DNA of 64,000 nucleotides from DASZGI01 sp035938995 (lineage in GTDB: Bacteria; Actinomycetota; Actinomycetes; Streptomycetales; Catenulisporaceae), in assembly GCF_035938995.1 (NCBI RefSeq), contig NZ_DASZGI010000081.1:1-64000 (forward strand), read 5' to 3'. Positions 1 through 7,826 of the stretch are shown here, piece after piece. Made by a program: the position numbers and the translations under genes. Numbering within the stretch: the stretch's first letter is position 1; the number at the start of each line of letters is the position of its first letter. The notes below the pieces were generated by a model that made no database searches, was not told the origin of the DNA, and was given only the letters and a program-made list of their open reading frames with translations.

Positions 1-1164
1 TCAGGCCGCGGGGTGGTCGTGCTGGTTCTTGCCCCTGGCCACGAGGGCGATGCCGTCGGCGACGTTGTGCACGTCGGCGACCGGGCGCCGGGCGTCGGCC
101 TCGAGCTGGGCGCGCTCCTGGCGCCTGCGCGATCTGAGGGATGACGCCACTGCCGCGACGATCAGCAAGCCTCCGGCGCTGGCCGTGAGCACGTCCGGCA
201 CGTCCCGCCAGACCTGGACCATGAGGAGCACCGCGAGCATGCCTATCGCGTAGTACGCACCGTGTTCCAGGTAGCGGTACTCCTCCAGGGTGCCCCGGCG
301 CACGACGTAAACCGTGAGCGCCCGGATGTAGGCCGCCCCGATCGCCAGCCCGATCGTGATCAGCGACAGGTTGAGGGTCACCGAGAAGGCGCCCATCACC
401 GAGTCGAAGGAGAAGGTCGCGTCGAGCAGTTCCAGGTAGCAGAACAGGAAGAAGGCCGCTCGCCCGGCCACCGTCATCCGGGGCCGGGAGGCGCCGTCGG
501 CGTCCGCTTCGCGCGCGATCATCTGGCCGACGCTGTCGACCGTCATGTAGCACAGCAGACCGGCGACCGCGCCGACGGTCACCTTGAACGCGACGGCGGA
601 CGGAACGGTGGCCGCGGCCGCGATCGCGAAGCCGAGCACGCACATCTCGCCGATCCGCGGCAGCTTCCCCAGCCGCCGCAGCGGCTTCTCGATCCAGCCG
701 ATCCACATCTCGTCGCGCTCTTCGAACACGAAACCGAGGAAGATCATCATCAGGAACGCGCCGCCGAAGGCCGCGATGGCCGGCTGCGCGGAGATCAGCA
801 GCTGGTGGTAGCGGTTCGGGTCCTGGTAGGCGAGGCGCAGCGCGGAGAGCGGGCCGAGCCGCGCGCCGACGCACACGATCGCGAGCGGGACCAGCAGGCG
901 CATGCCGATGGCCGCGACCAGGATGCCGACCGTGTAGAAGATCCGCTGCCAGAACGGCGCCATCCGGGCCAGGACGGTCGCGTTGACGATCGCGTTGTCG
1001 AAGGAGACCGCGACTTCCAGCACGCCCAGCAGAGCCGCGATGACCAAGCCTTGGGGGCCACCGACCAGGAACGCGAGGAGGAGACAGGTGATCGCCACGG
1101 TGTGCGCGACCCCGAACAGCCTGAGATTGCCGCTTCCCGTCCGGCCGGATCGCAGCTTCGGCAT
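1..1164 (-). CDS. DUF475 / TerC-superfamily integral membrane protein
   Basis: This 387-residue polytopic membrane protein looks complete; its TGA stop occupies the first three bases of the window. It has about eight hydrophobic segments and two copies of the acidic TerC-type motif: SFDNAIVNATV near residue 55 and TFSFDSVMGAF near residue 250. Those Asp/Asn pairs inside membrane segments are the hallmark of TerC/DUF475 proteins, which are linked to metal ion handling and tellurite or stress resistance. The C-terminal 50 residues are charged and probably cytoplasmic. The ATG has GGAG four bases upstream. The exact substrate is unknown; a role in metal export or insertion is inference from the superfamily. 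Confidence 0.85.
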   Translation of the reverse strand: MPKLRSGRTGSGNLRLFGVAHTVAITCLLLAFLVGGPQGLVIAALLGVLEVAVSFDNAIVNATVLARMAPFWQRIFYTVGILVAAIGMRLLVPLAIVCVGARLGPLSALRLAYQDPNRYHQLLISAQPAIAAFGGAFLMMIFLGFVFEERDEMWIGWIEKPLRRLGKLPRIGEMCVLGFAIAAAATVPSAVAFKVTVGAVAGLLCYMTVDSVGQMIAREADADGASRPRMTVAGRAAFFLFCYLELLDATFSFDSVMGAFSVTLNLSLITIGLAIGAAYIRALTVYVVRRGTLEEYRYLEHGAYYAIGMLAVLLMVQVWRDVPDVLTASAGGLLIVAAVASSLRSRRRQERAQLEADARRPVADVHNVADGIALVARGKNQHDHPAA

Positions 1165-1355
1165 ACCGCTCCGCCTCTCGATCAGCGCTCTGCCGCGCTA
1201 GACGTCACCACCCGCAGTGTCGCAAGGCCTGCTTTCGTCAGGACATCGTCCGGCCGGGCCGGACATCCATGACCACCGTACCGAAGAATATTGGCCGCTG
1301 GTCCATGAACTTGGCCACTTTCGGATGGATTGCGGCTCAAAGGCCACTCGAGTGA

Positions 1356-1383
1356 CCCTCGTGCGCCGGGTGACGCACGAGGG
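1356..1383 (-). terminator. Hairpin downstream of the acyl-CoA dehydrogenase
   Basis: A perfect 10-bp inverted repeat (CCCTCGTGCG / CGCACGAGGG) with an 8-base loop lies 45 bp past the stop of the acyl-CoA dehydrogenase gene. It has no clear U-run, as is common in high-GC actinomycetes. It probably separates that gene from the DUF475 gene, which is read in the same direction. The rest of the 1165-1427 spacer shows nothing else. Confidence 0.6.
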
Positions 1384-1427
1384 CGATGAGGCTTGAGAAA
1401 CCTCGCGAGGCTACACCCGACGGCGCG

Positions 1428-2582
1428 TCAGTCCCGCGTGAGGGCGCGGGCGATGACGCGGCGTTGGATCTGGTTGGTGCCCTCGACGATCTGGAGCATC
1501 TTGGCCTCGCGCATGTAGCGCTCGACCGGGAAGTCGGTGGTGTAGCCGTAGCCGCCCAGCACTTGGACGGCGTCGATCGTCGACTGCATCGCGGCGTCCG
1601 AGCAGTAGAGCTTGGCTGCCGCGGCCTGCTTCCTGAAGGGGACGCCCTCGTCGCGCAGGCGGGCGGCGACGAGGTAGGCGGCGCGGCCGACTTCGACCCG
1701 GGTCGCCATGTCGGCCAGCAGGAACCCGACGCCATCGTGCTCGATGATCGGCTTTCCGAACTGGATCCGGTCGCGGGCGTAGGCGGTGGCGGCCTCGAGA
1801 GCGGCCCGGGTCAGGCCGACCGCGCAGGCGGCGATTCCGAGGCGGCCGGAGTCGAGCGCGTCCATCGCGATGGCGAAGCCCTCGCCCTCGGCGCCGATGC
1901 GCCGCTCGGCCGGGATGAGCGCCCCGTCGAAGTGGACCTGCGCGGTCGTCGAGGCGCGCAGGCCCATCTTGCGCTCGGGCGGGGCGGCGCTCAGACCGGG
2001 AGTGGCGGCGTCGGCGAGGAACGCGGTGATGCCCTTGGCACCAGGGCCGCCGGTGCGGGCGATGACAGTGTAGAAGTCTGCTTCGCCGCCGTGGGTGATC
2101 CAGGCCTTCGTGCCCTCCAGCGAGTAGATGCCGTCGGGGCCGGCGACGGCGCGAGTGGTCAGGTTCGCGGCGTCCGATCCGTGTGCGGCCTCGGACAGGC
2201 AGTACGCGCCGAGCAGGTCGCCGCCGATCATCTCGGGCAGCCACCGGTCCTTCTGGTCCTGGTCGCCGTAGTGGGCCAGCGCGTGGCAGGACAGCGTGTG
2301 CACGGAGACGCCGACGCCGACCGCCAGCCAGTGCCGGGCCAGCTCCTCGACGACCTGAAGGTAGACCTCGTACGGTTGGCCGCCGCCACCGTACTGTTCC
2401 GGATAGGGAAGGCCGAGCAGCCCGGCGTGTCCGAGGGTGCGGAACACCTCGCGGGGGAAATGCCCGGCGGCCTCGTATTCCGACACTCGGGGGGCGAGCT
2501 CCTTCTCGGCGAGCTCGGCGGTCAGGACGAGGAGTTCTTGAGACTCCTCAGTAGGCAGCAGCGCGCGGCGCGCGGCGTCCAT
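1428..2582 (-). CDS. Acyl-CoA dehydrogenase
   Basis: This is an FAD-dependent acyl-CoA dehydrogenase of 384 residues, the usual family length, oxidising an acyl-CoA to the 2-enoyl-CoA. It has the helical N-terminal domain, the FAD/substrate loop CLSEAAHGSD near residue 150, and the C-terminal VEGTNQIQRRVIA stretch; the Glu of the EGT motif is the expected catalytic base near residue 366. An in-frame GTG lies 24 bp upstream (position 2606). I prefer the ATG at 2582 because GGAGG sits eight bases before it. Substrate chain length cannot be told; short or branched chains are likely for this subtype. No electron-transfer flavoprotein or other beta-oxidation gene is adjacent. Confidence 0.93.
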   Translation of the reverse strand: MDAARRALLPTEESQELLVLTAELAEKELAPRVSEYEAAGHFPREVFRTLGHAGLLGLPYPEQYGGGGQPYEVYLQVVEELARHWLAVGVGVSVHTLSCHALAHYGDQDQKDRWLPEMIGGDLLGAYCLSEAAHGSDAANLTTRAVAGPDGIYSLEGTKAWITHGGEADFYTVIARTGGPGAKGITAFLADAATPGLSAAPPERKMGLRASTTAQVHFDGALIPAERRIGAEGEGFAIAMDALDSGRLGIAACAVGLTRAALEAATAYARDRIQFGKPIIEHDGVGFLLADMATRVEVGRAAYLVAARLRDEGVPFRKQAAAAKLYCSDAAMQSTIDAVQVLGGYGYTTDFPVERYMREAKMLQIVEGTNQIQRRVIARALTRD

Positions 2583-2648
2583 GGGCTCGGCCTCCAGGGG
2601 ATGCACGGGGAATGGAGGTCGGCGACGGCCCGGATCCGGCCTCGTGAG

Positions 2649-2700
2649 CCGACACCGGAATACGCCACCGGCGTGTCGGAAGGTTTACCGACACGCCGGT
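2649..2700. promoter_or_regulatory. Three-armed inverted repeat upstream of the acyl-CoA dehydrogenase
   Basis: ACCGGCGTGTCGG (2667-2679) and CCGACACGCCGGT (2688-2700) form a perfect 13-bp inverted repeat with an 8-base loop. A third, shorter arm, CCGACACCGG (2649-2658), can pair with the middle arm instead. The element lies between the stop of the HtrA-like gene and the start of the acyl-CoA dehydrogenase gene. It could be a terminator for the former, an operator for the latter, or a leader with two exclusive folds. Confidence 0.45.
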
Positions 2701-2793
2701 CACTGTATCGCTCACGTGCGACGATCCCAACGAAGCGCATGGCGCGCCCTTAGTTATATGCGCGCGATGCCTTAGGCACGGCGCGCGCGCCCG

Positions 2794-4056
2794 TCAGGAG
2801 GCCGTGGTGGAGCTGTCCCCGCCGCCGGCCTCGATCTTCTTGATGTCGGCGGTGACGGTGTTGGACGGGATGGCGAAGCCGAGGCCGACGGACCCGGCGT
2901 TGGAGGAGTTGCCGGAGGACGAGGAGTAGATCGCCGAGTTCATCCCGATCACGTGGCCGGAGGTGTTGAGCAGCGGGCCGCCGGAGTTGCCGGGGTTGAT
3001 CGAGGCGTCGGTCTGGATGGCGGAGTAGGTGACGGTGGTGCTCGAGCCGAGGCCCTGCCAGCCGAAGCCGGGGAAGCCGCCGCCGCCGTTGGTCGACTCG
3101 GTGATCGACACCTTGCGGTTGAGCGCGGAGACGATGCCGCTGGTGACGGTGTTCTGCAGCTGGTCGGGTGAGCCGATGGCGATGGTCTCGTCGCCGACCT
3201 GCACCTGGGTGGAGTCGGCGAAGGTCACCGGGGTCCAGCCGGTGACGCCCTGGGCCTGGATGACCGCGACGTCGTCGGCGGCTATGTAGCCGACCACGGT
3301 GGCGTTGTAGGTCTTGCCGTCATAGGTGGTCACGGTGAGCTGGCCGCCGTCGGCGACGAAGTCGGCGATGACGTGGTTGTTGGTGACGATCAGGCCGTTC
3401 GACGAGATGACCATGCCGGAGCCGGTGCCGGACACGCTCTGGGTGGACTCGTTGACCTGCACGACGCTCGGCAGCACGGCATTGGCCACGGCCCCGATCG
3501 TCGTCGAGGTCTTCGAGCTGTTCGAGCCGGTGATCGTGGAGACCGTGGCGGCGCTGGTGGTGCCGTTGTGCCCGCCGAAATAGGAGCCGGCGACACCGCC
3601 GATCGCGGCCGCCGCGATGACGAACGCGGAGACGACGCCCAAGCCGAACCTGGCGCGGCGGCGCGGGGCGGGGGCGGGCGGGCCAGGCCACCCGTTCGGA
3701 GCACCCGGACCGCCCGGGGGAACCGTGCCCTCCATGAATACAGTGCCTTCTGCGCCAGTGGGGCCGCCGGGCCAGCCACCACCGGGTATCGGTCCGCCGG
3801 GGGTCGGAGCATCAGGGGCAGCCGTGGGCGGCGCCGCGGCGGGCGCCTGCGCACCGTAGGGAGCCGAACCCCAGGCCGGGGCCTGGCCGGAGGGCGGTGT
3901 GACAGGTTGGGGGGCGGCGTGTTGGGGGCCGGGTCCGCGCCATGCGTACTCTCCTTCGCGCGCCCGGATCGAGCCGGGCTCGTGCTGCGCCGGAGAAGTC
4001 CACTGCGGACCGCTGGAGGGGTCGGTGCCGGGCTGGGGAGTCTGCGTCTCAGTCAT
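2794..4056 (-). CDS. HtrA-like membrane-anchored serine protease lacking a PDZ domain
   Basis: This 420-residue protein has a Pro/Gly-rich cytoplasmic N-terminus (about 1-130), one membrane segment (about 137-160) and an extracytoplasmic trypsin-like S1C domain. The catalytic triad is visible: His228 (NNHVI), Asp252 (ADDVAVIQ) and Ser348 (NPGNSGGPL). It ends soon after the protease core with a Gly/Ser/Thr tail, so the C-terminal PDZ domain usual in DegP/HtrA proteins is missing. Similar Pro-rich, single-TM HtrA-like proteins are common in actinomycetes and act in cell-envelope protein quality control or shedding. The long intergenic region to the divergent hopanoid operon should hold its promoter. 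Confidence 0.9.
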   Translation of the reverse strand: MTETQTPQPGTDPSSGPQWTSPAQHEPGSIRAREGEYAWRGPGPQHAAPQPVTPPSGQAPAWGSAPYGAQAPAAAPPTAAPDAPTPGGPIPGGGWPGGPTGAEGTVFMEGTVPPGGPGAPNGWPGPPAPAPRRRARFGLGVVSAFVIAAAAIGGVAGSYFGGHNGTTSAATVSTITGSNSSKTSTTIGAVANAVLPSVVQVNESTQSVSGTGSGMVISSNGLIVTNNHVIADFVADGGQLTVTTYDGKTYNATVVGYIAADDVAVIQAQGVTGWTPVTFADSTQVQVGDETIAIGSPDQLQNTVTSGIVSALNRKVSITESTNGGGGFPGFGWQGLGSSTTVTYSAIQTDASINPGNSGGPLLNTSGHVIGMNSAIYSSSSGNSSNAGSVGLGFAIPSNTVTADIKKIEAGGGDSSTTAS

Positions 4057-4350
4057 GCATCGACTGTCCCCCGGCTTCTTGAACGCCGTCTGAGACCACG
4101 TTCAGACCATCTGAAGAATGGGCCCCGAGAACGCACAGAATCGACCGTTCGGCGCGGGAGACCGCTCGCGCAACCGTTGGCGGCGGACCGACCCGTAATA
4201 TCACGAGGGCGGTGATCCGCAAGCGCCCGCGTGTGTCCGACGCCGCTCGGCCACGCCGCGCGCCGCCCACGGGACGGGGCGGTGTCGGCAAGATCACCGA
4301 CGGGTACGGCCACGGCAGGTGCCGACGGACGGAAGGGCGGTAGGTCGTCG
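4057..4350. promoter_or_regulatory. Divergent promoter region between the HtrA-like gene and the hopanoid operon
   Basis: This 294-bp spacer separates two divergent genes. A TAATAT -10-like hexamer sits at 4196-4201, followed by TCAC-N7-GTGA at 4202-4216, a small inverted repeat. No convincing -35 box was found at 17 bp. An upstream in-frame start for the aminotransferase exists at 4231, but that stretch does not resemble the protein family. Confidence 0.4.
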
Positions 4351-5844
4351 ATGGGCAGTGCGATCGAAAGCGGGGCAGTGGGGAGCGGCGGCACCGTCGA
4401 GCCGGAACGGGCCACGGTCGCCGACGACGCCGGATCGCCCGGCGGCTCCCCCGCGTCGCTGCCGCAGCCGGGCTTCGACCTGGCCGCGCTGATCAAGGAG
4501 CGCACCGGCGAGGCTCACCAGCTACAGGCGCAGATGCTCAATCCGCAGCTGCCGCGGATGCTGCACACGATCGGCTTCGACCGGACGTACGTGCGCGCCG
4601 AGGGCGCCTACATGTACGACGACCAAGGCAACGAATACCTCGACTTCCTCTCCGGCTTCGGCGTGTTCGGGCTCGGACGCAACCATCCGACCGTGCGCGC
4701 CGCCCTGCATCAGGTGCTCGACGCGCAGCTAGCTGACCTGGTCCAGTTCGACTCGCCGCTGCTGGCCGGGCTCCTGGCGGAGAAGCTGCTGGCCCGCGCG
4801 CCGCATCTGGGCCGGGTGTACTTCGGCAACAGCGGCACCGAGGCGGTGGAGGCGGCGCTCAAGTTCGCCCGGTACGCCACCGGCCGCGGCCGGATCCTCT
4901 ACTGCGACCACGCCTTCCACGGCCTGACCACCGGCTCCCTGTCGGTCAACGGCGAGGACGAGTTCCGGCGCGGCTTCGACCCGCTGCTGCCGGACACGAT
5001 GATCCCGTTCGGCGACCTCGAGGCGCTGGAGCGGGAGCTGGCCCGCGGCGGCGTCGCGGCGCTGCTGATCGAGCCGATCCAGGGTAAGGGCGTGTACGTT
5101 CCGCCGCCCGGGTTCCTCAAGGCGGCGCAGGAACGGCTGCGGGCCCACGGCGCGCTGCTGATCTGCGATGAGGTGCAGACGGGGCTCGGCCGGACGGGCA
5201 AGTTCTTCGCCTACGAACACGAGGGCGTGGAACCGGACATCGTGACCGTGGCCAAAGCGCTGTCCGGCGGCTTCGTCCCGGTAGGCGCGACGATGGCCAA
5301 GGGGTGGATCTTCGAGAAGGTCTACTCCTCGATGGACCGCGTGCTGGTGCACGACTCGACGTTCGGCTCGAACGCGCCGGCGATGGCCGCCGGGCTGGCC
5401 GCGCTCACGGTGCTCGAGGACGAGAAGCTCGTGGAGAACTCGGCGCGGATCGGCGGCCTGCTCCAGGCGAAGCTGGCCGAGCGGATCGGACGCTACGAGA
5501 TGCTGCGCGAGGTGCGCGGCCGCGGTCTGATGATCGGGTTCGAGTTCGGCAAGCCGTCCTCGCTCAAGCTCAAGGCCGGGTGGAGCACCCTCCAGGCGGC
5601 CAGGCAGGGCCTGTTCGCCCAGATGGTCGTGGTCCCGCTGTTCCAGCGGCACCGGATCCTGACCCAGGTCTCCGGCGACCACATCGACGTGATCAAGCTC
5701 CTGCCGCCGCTCACCATCACCGAGGCCGAGGTCGACCGGTTCATCGAGGCCTTCGACGACGTGATGGCCGACGCGCACCGCGGCACCGGGCTCATGTGGG
5801 ACTTCGGCCGGACCCTGGTCAAGCAAGCGATGCGCCGAGGGTGA
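4351..5844 (+). CDS. hpnO: Hopanoid-cluster class III aminotransferase (HpnO-like)
   Basis: This is a PLP-dependent class III aminotransferase of 497 residues. The cofactor Asp273 is in the CDEVQTGLGRTG motif and the Schiff-base Lys302 is in VAKALSGGF. By position and family it should aminate the ribosyl-derived side chain of hopane to give an aminobacteriohopanepolyol. It opens the operon, and its TGA overlaps a GTG (GTGA at 5841) in the frame of the next gene. I chose the ATG at 4351; the reading frame extends upstream to 4231 without family-like sequence. The first 40 residues are low-complexity. The function is inferred from the HpnO family and cluster context, not from a diagnostic residue. 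Confidence 0.85.
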   Translation: MGSAIESGAVGSGGTVEPERATVADDAGSPGGSPASLPQPGFDLAALIKERTGEAHQLQAQMLNPQLPRMLHTIGFDRTYVRAEGAYMYDDQGNEYLDFLSGFGVFGLGRNHPTVRAALHQVLDAQLADLVQFDSPLLAGLLAEKLLARAPHLGRVYFGNSGTEAVEAALKFARYATGRGRILYCDHAFHGLTTGSLSVNGEDEFRRGFDPLLPDTMIPFGDLEALERELARGGVAALLIEPIQGKGVYVPPPGFLKAAQERLRAHGALLICDEVQTGLGRTGKFFAYEHEGVEPDIVTVAKALSGGFVPVGATMAKGWIFEKVYSSMDRVLVHDSTFGSNAPAMAAGLAALTVLEDEKLVENSARIGGLLQAKLAERIGRYEMLREVRGRGLMIGFEFGKPSSLKLKAGWSTLQAARQGLFAQMVVVPLFQRHRILTQVSGDHIDVIKLLPPLTITEAEVDRFIEAFDDVMADAHRGTGLMWDFGRTLVKQAMRRG

Positions 5845-5930
5845 ACAGCGTGCCGACGGACGACGCCGGTTCTGACGCCGCACCCGCCTCGGACACCGTC
5901 ATTCAAAACACCGCCATTCAAGCGGAGACC

Positions 5931-6818
5931 ATGAAGCACGGCGCCCCGCCCGACGCCGCGTCGGACATGGCTGAGACGGTGTCAGACACAGCGCTGGCGG
6001 CGATCGCGGCCCAGGCCCAGGCGGAGAACTTCCCGGTGGCGCTCCGGTTCCTGCCGCGCGGGCCGCGCGAGGACTTGGGCGCCTTCTACTGCTTCGCGCG
6101 TTACGTGGACGACCTCGGCGACGAATACCAGGGCGACCGAGTCGCCGCGCTGACCGCCGTCGACGAGGACATCGCCCGGCTCGCCTCCGGCGCTGCTCTT
6201 CAGCTCGCGCCGGTACGCGGGCTGGCACGGCTGACCGAGGGCGGACGGGTGCCGACCCAACCCTTCACCGACCTGGTCGCCGCAAACCTGATGGACCAGC
6301 ACAAGCCGCGCTACGCCACGTTCGGCGAGCTGGTGGACTACTGCAAGCTGTCCGCGAACCCGGTCGGCCAAGTGGTGCTGTACCTGGCCGGACAGGCGAC
6401 GGAGCAGAACGTCGCCGACTCGGACGCCGTGTGCACCGGCCTGCAGATCATCGAGCACATCCAGGACGTGGCCGAGGACTACCGCCGCGCCGACCGTATA
6501 TATATGCCGCAGGAGGACCTGGCCTCGTTCGGCGTCGCCGAGGACGAGCTGACCGCGCCGCACGCCGACGAGGACCTCAAGGCCCTGCTGCGCTGGGAAG
6601 CCGGCCGGGCCGCGGTGCTGCTCGGCCGGGGCGTACCGCTGGTACGACGGCTGCGCGGCTGGGCCCGGCCCGCGGTCACCGGCTACGTGGCCGGCGGCCG
6701 GGCCGCGCTGGCCGCGCTGCGCCGGGCCGACTTCGACGTGCTCGCCCACACCCCGACCCCCACCAAGGCAGCGACCGTGCGCGCCGCCTTCGGCGTGTTG
6801 ATCGGCCGGCCGCGATGA
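5931..6818 (+). CDS. hpnC: Hydroxysqualene synthase HpnC
   Basis: This is a squalene/phytoene synthase-family protein. The two Asp-rich motifs that bind Mg-diphosphate are DDLGDEY (from base 6108) and EHIQDVAEDY (Asp codon at 6465). In the HpnCDE route HpnC converts presqualene diphosphate to hydroxysqualene. The start is uncertain. A GTG at 5841 overlaps the upstream stop, but the 90 bases after it are unusually AT-rich for this operon and unlike the family. ATG 5931 (preceded by GGAG, three bases away) gives about 36 residues before the conserved ENFPVALRFLP; ATG 5967 is also possible. The gene is followed by hpnD after a low-GC spacer. Confidence 0.9.
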   Translation: MKHGAPPDAASDMAETVSDTALAAIAAQAQAENFPVALRFLPRGPREDLGAFYCFARYVDDLGDEYQGDRVAALTAVDEDIARLASGAALQLAPVRGLARLTEGGRVPTQPFTDLVAANLMDQHKPRYATFGELVDYCKLSANPVGQVVLYLAGQATEQNVADSDAVCTGLQIIEHIQDVAEDYRRADRIYMPQEDLASFGVAEDELTAPHADEDLKALLRWEAGRAAVLLGRGVPLVRRLRGWARPAVTGYVAGGRAALAALRRADFDVLAHTPTPTKAATVRAAFGVLIGRPR

Positions 6819-6913
6819 ACAACCGGCGCATTGATGTGAACAGCCCTGATGTAGACAGCGTTTCAGCACAGAGCGAGCAAGTATCTCCCGCAATGAAAAC
6901 GAGCCAGCCGTGA
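6815..6913 (+). CDS. Possible 32-residue coupling micro-ORF between hpnC and hpnD
   Basis: This small ORF starts with an ATGA overlap on the hpnC stop and ends with a GTGA overlap on the hpnD start, bridging the only gap between them. It would encode a polar 32-residue peptide with no recognisable domain. Its codons (ATT, GTA, TCA, CAA, TCT) end in A or T far more often than those of the flanking genes, so it is unlikely to be under protein-level selection. hpnD has no clear ribosome site of its own. The ORF may carry ribosomes across to hpnD, or it may be a chance reading of an AT-rich spacer. Confidence 0.35.
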   Translation: MNNRRIDVNSPDVDSVSAQSEQVSPAMKTSQP

Positions 6914-7815
6914 GCGATCTGACGGGGAACCAGAACTCCACCTCGGTCGAGGAGGCGTACGCGGAATGCGAGCGCATCGTCGGCGCCGAGGCGCGCAACT
7001 TCTCCTATGGCATCCGCCTGCTGCCGCGTCCCAAACGCCAGGCCCTGTCCGCTGTCTACGCGTTCGCCCGGCGGGTCGACGACATCGGCGACGGCGACCT
7101 GGCCGCCGGCGAGAAGGCCACGGCGCTCGGCCTGGTGCGCAAGCAGGCCGAATCGCCCGGCGAATACCCCGGCGACCCGGTGCTCGTCGCCCTCGCCGAC
7201 GCCGCGAAGCGCTACCCGCTGGACCTGTCCGCGTTCGGCGAACTGGTCGACGGCTGCGAGATGGACCAGCGCGGCACCGTCTACCACACCTGGGACGACG
7301 TGGCCGTCTACTGCCGCAACGTGGCCGGCTCGATCGGGCGCCTCTCGCTCGGCGTGTTCGACCCGCCCGCGTTGCGCGACGAACCCGCGGCCCTCGGCGT
7401 GCTGGCCGACCAACTCGGCCTGGCCCTGCAGCTGACCAACATCCTGCGCGACATCCGCGAGGATCTGTCGAACGGACGGATCTACCTCCCTCAGGAGGAT
7501 TTGGACGCCCACGGGGTGATCCTCAAGCTCAACCCACAGGGCGACGTAGATCCGCAGGAGGGCCGCCTCGTCGCGCTGATCAAGTTCGAGGCCGAGCGCG
7601 CGGAGCGGCTCTACGCGCAGGGGCTGCGGCTCCTGCCCTACCTCGACCGCAGGTCGCGCGCGTGTTGCGGAGCGCTGTCGGGGATCTACCACGCGCTGCT
7701 GCGGCGGATCGCGGCCCAGCCGGAGGCCGTCCTCACCAGCCGGGTCTCCGTGCCGACGCCGCAGAAACTGTCCGTCGCGCTCGGCGCGCTCCTCCTCCCG
7801 GCGTCCCGCGGGTGA
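6910..7815 (+). CDS. hpnD: Presqualene diphosphate synthase HpnD
   Basis: This is a 301-residue trans-isoprenyl-diphosphate synthase of the squalene/phytoene family. It joins two farnesyl diphosphates into presqualene diphosphate. The motifs are RRVDDIGDGD (Asp57/Asp58) and NILRDIREDLSNGRIYLP (Asp181 to Asp185), plus YAFAR and QLTNILRD, all typical of HpnD. The start is GTG at 6910, overlapping the stop of the micro-ORF before it. No good Shine-Dalgarno sequence precedes it, which suggests translational coupling. Its stop overlaps a GTG (7812) in the hpnE frame. Confidence 0.93.
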   Translation: MSDLTGNQNSTSVEEAYAECERIVGAEARNFSYGIRLLPRPKRQALSAVYAFARRVDDIGDGDLAAGEKATALGLVRKQAESPGEYPGDPVLVALADAAKRYPLDLSAFGELVDGCEMDQRGTVYHTWDDVAVYCRNVAGSIGRLSLGVFDPPALRDEPAALGVLADQLGLALQLTNILRDIREDLSNGRIYLPQEDLDAHGVILKLNPQGDVDPQEGRLVALIKFEAERAERLYAQGLRLLPYLDRRSRACCGALSGIYHALLRRIAAQPEAVLTSRVSVPTPQKLSVALGALLLPASRG

Positions 7816-7826
7816 AGGCACATCAG

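Noticed and set aside
262..1272. 336-codon frame antisense to the DUF475 gene
   Set aside because: The product is Arg/Asp/Gly-rich with no domain; it is a GC-rich shadow of the membrane protein gene on the other strand.
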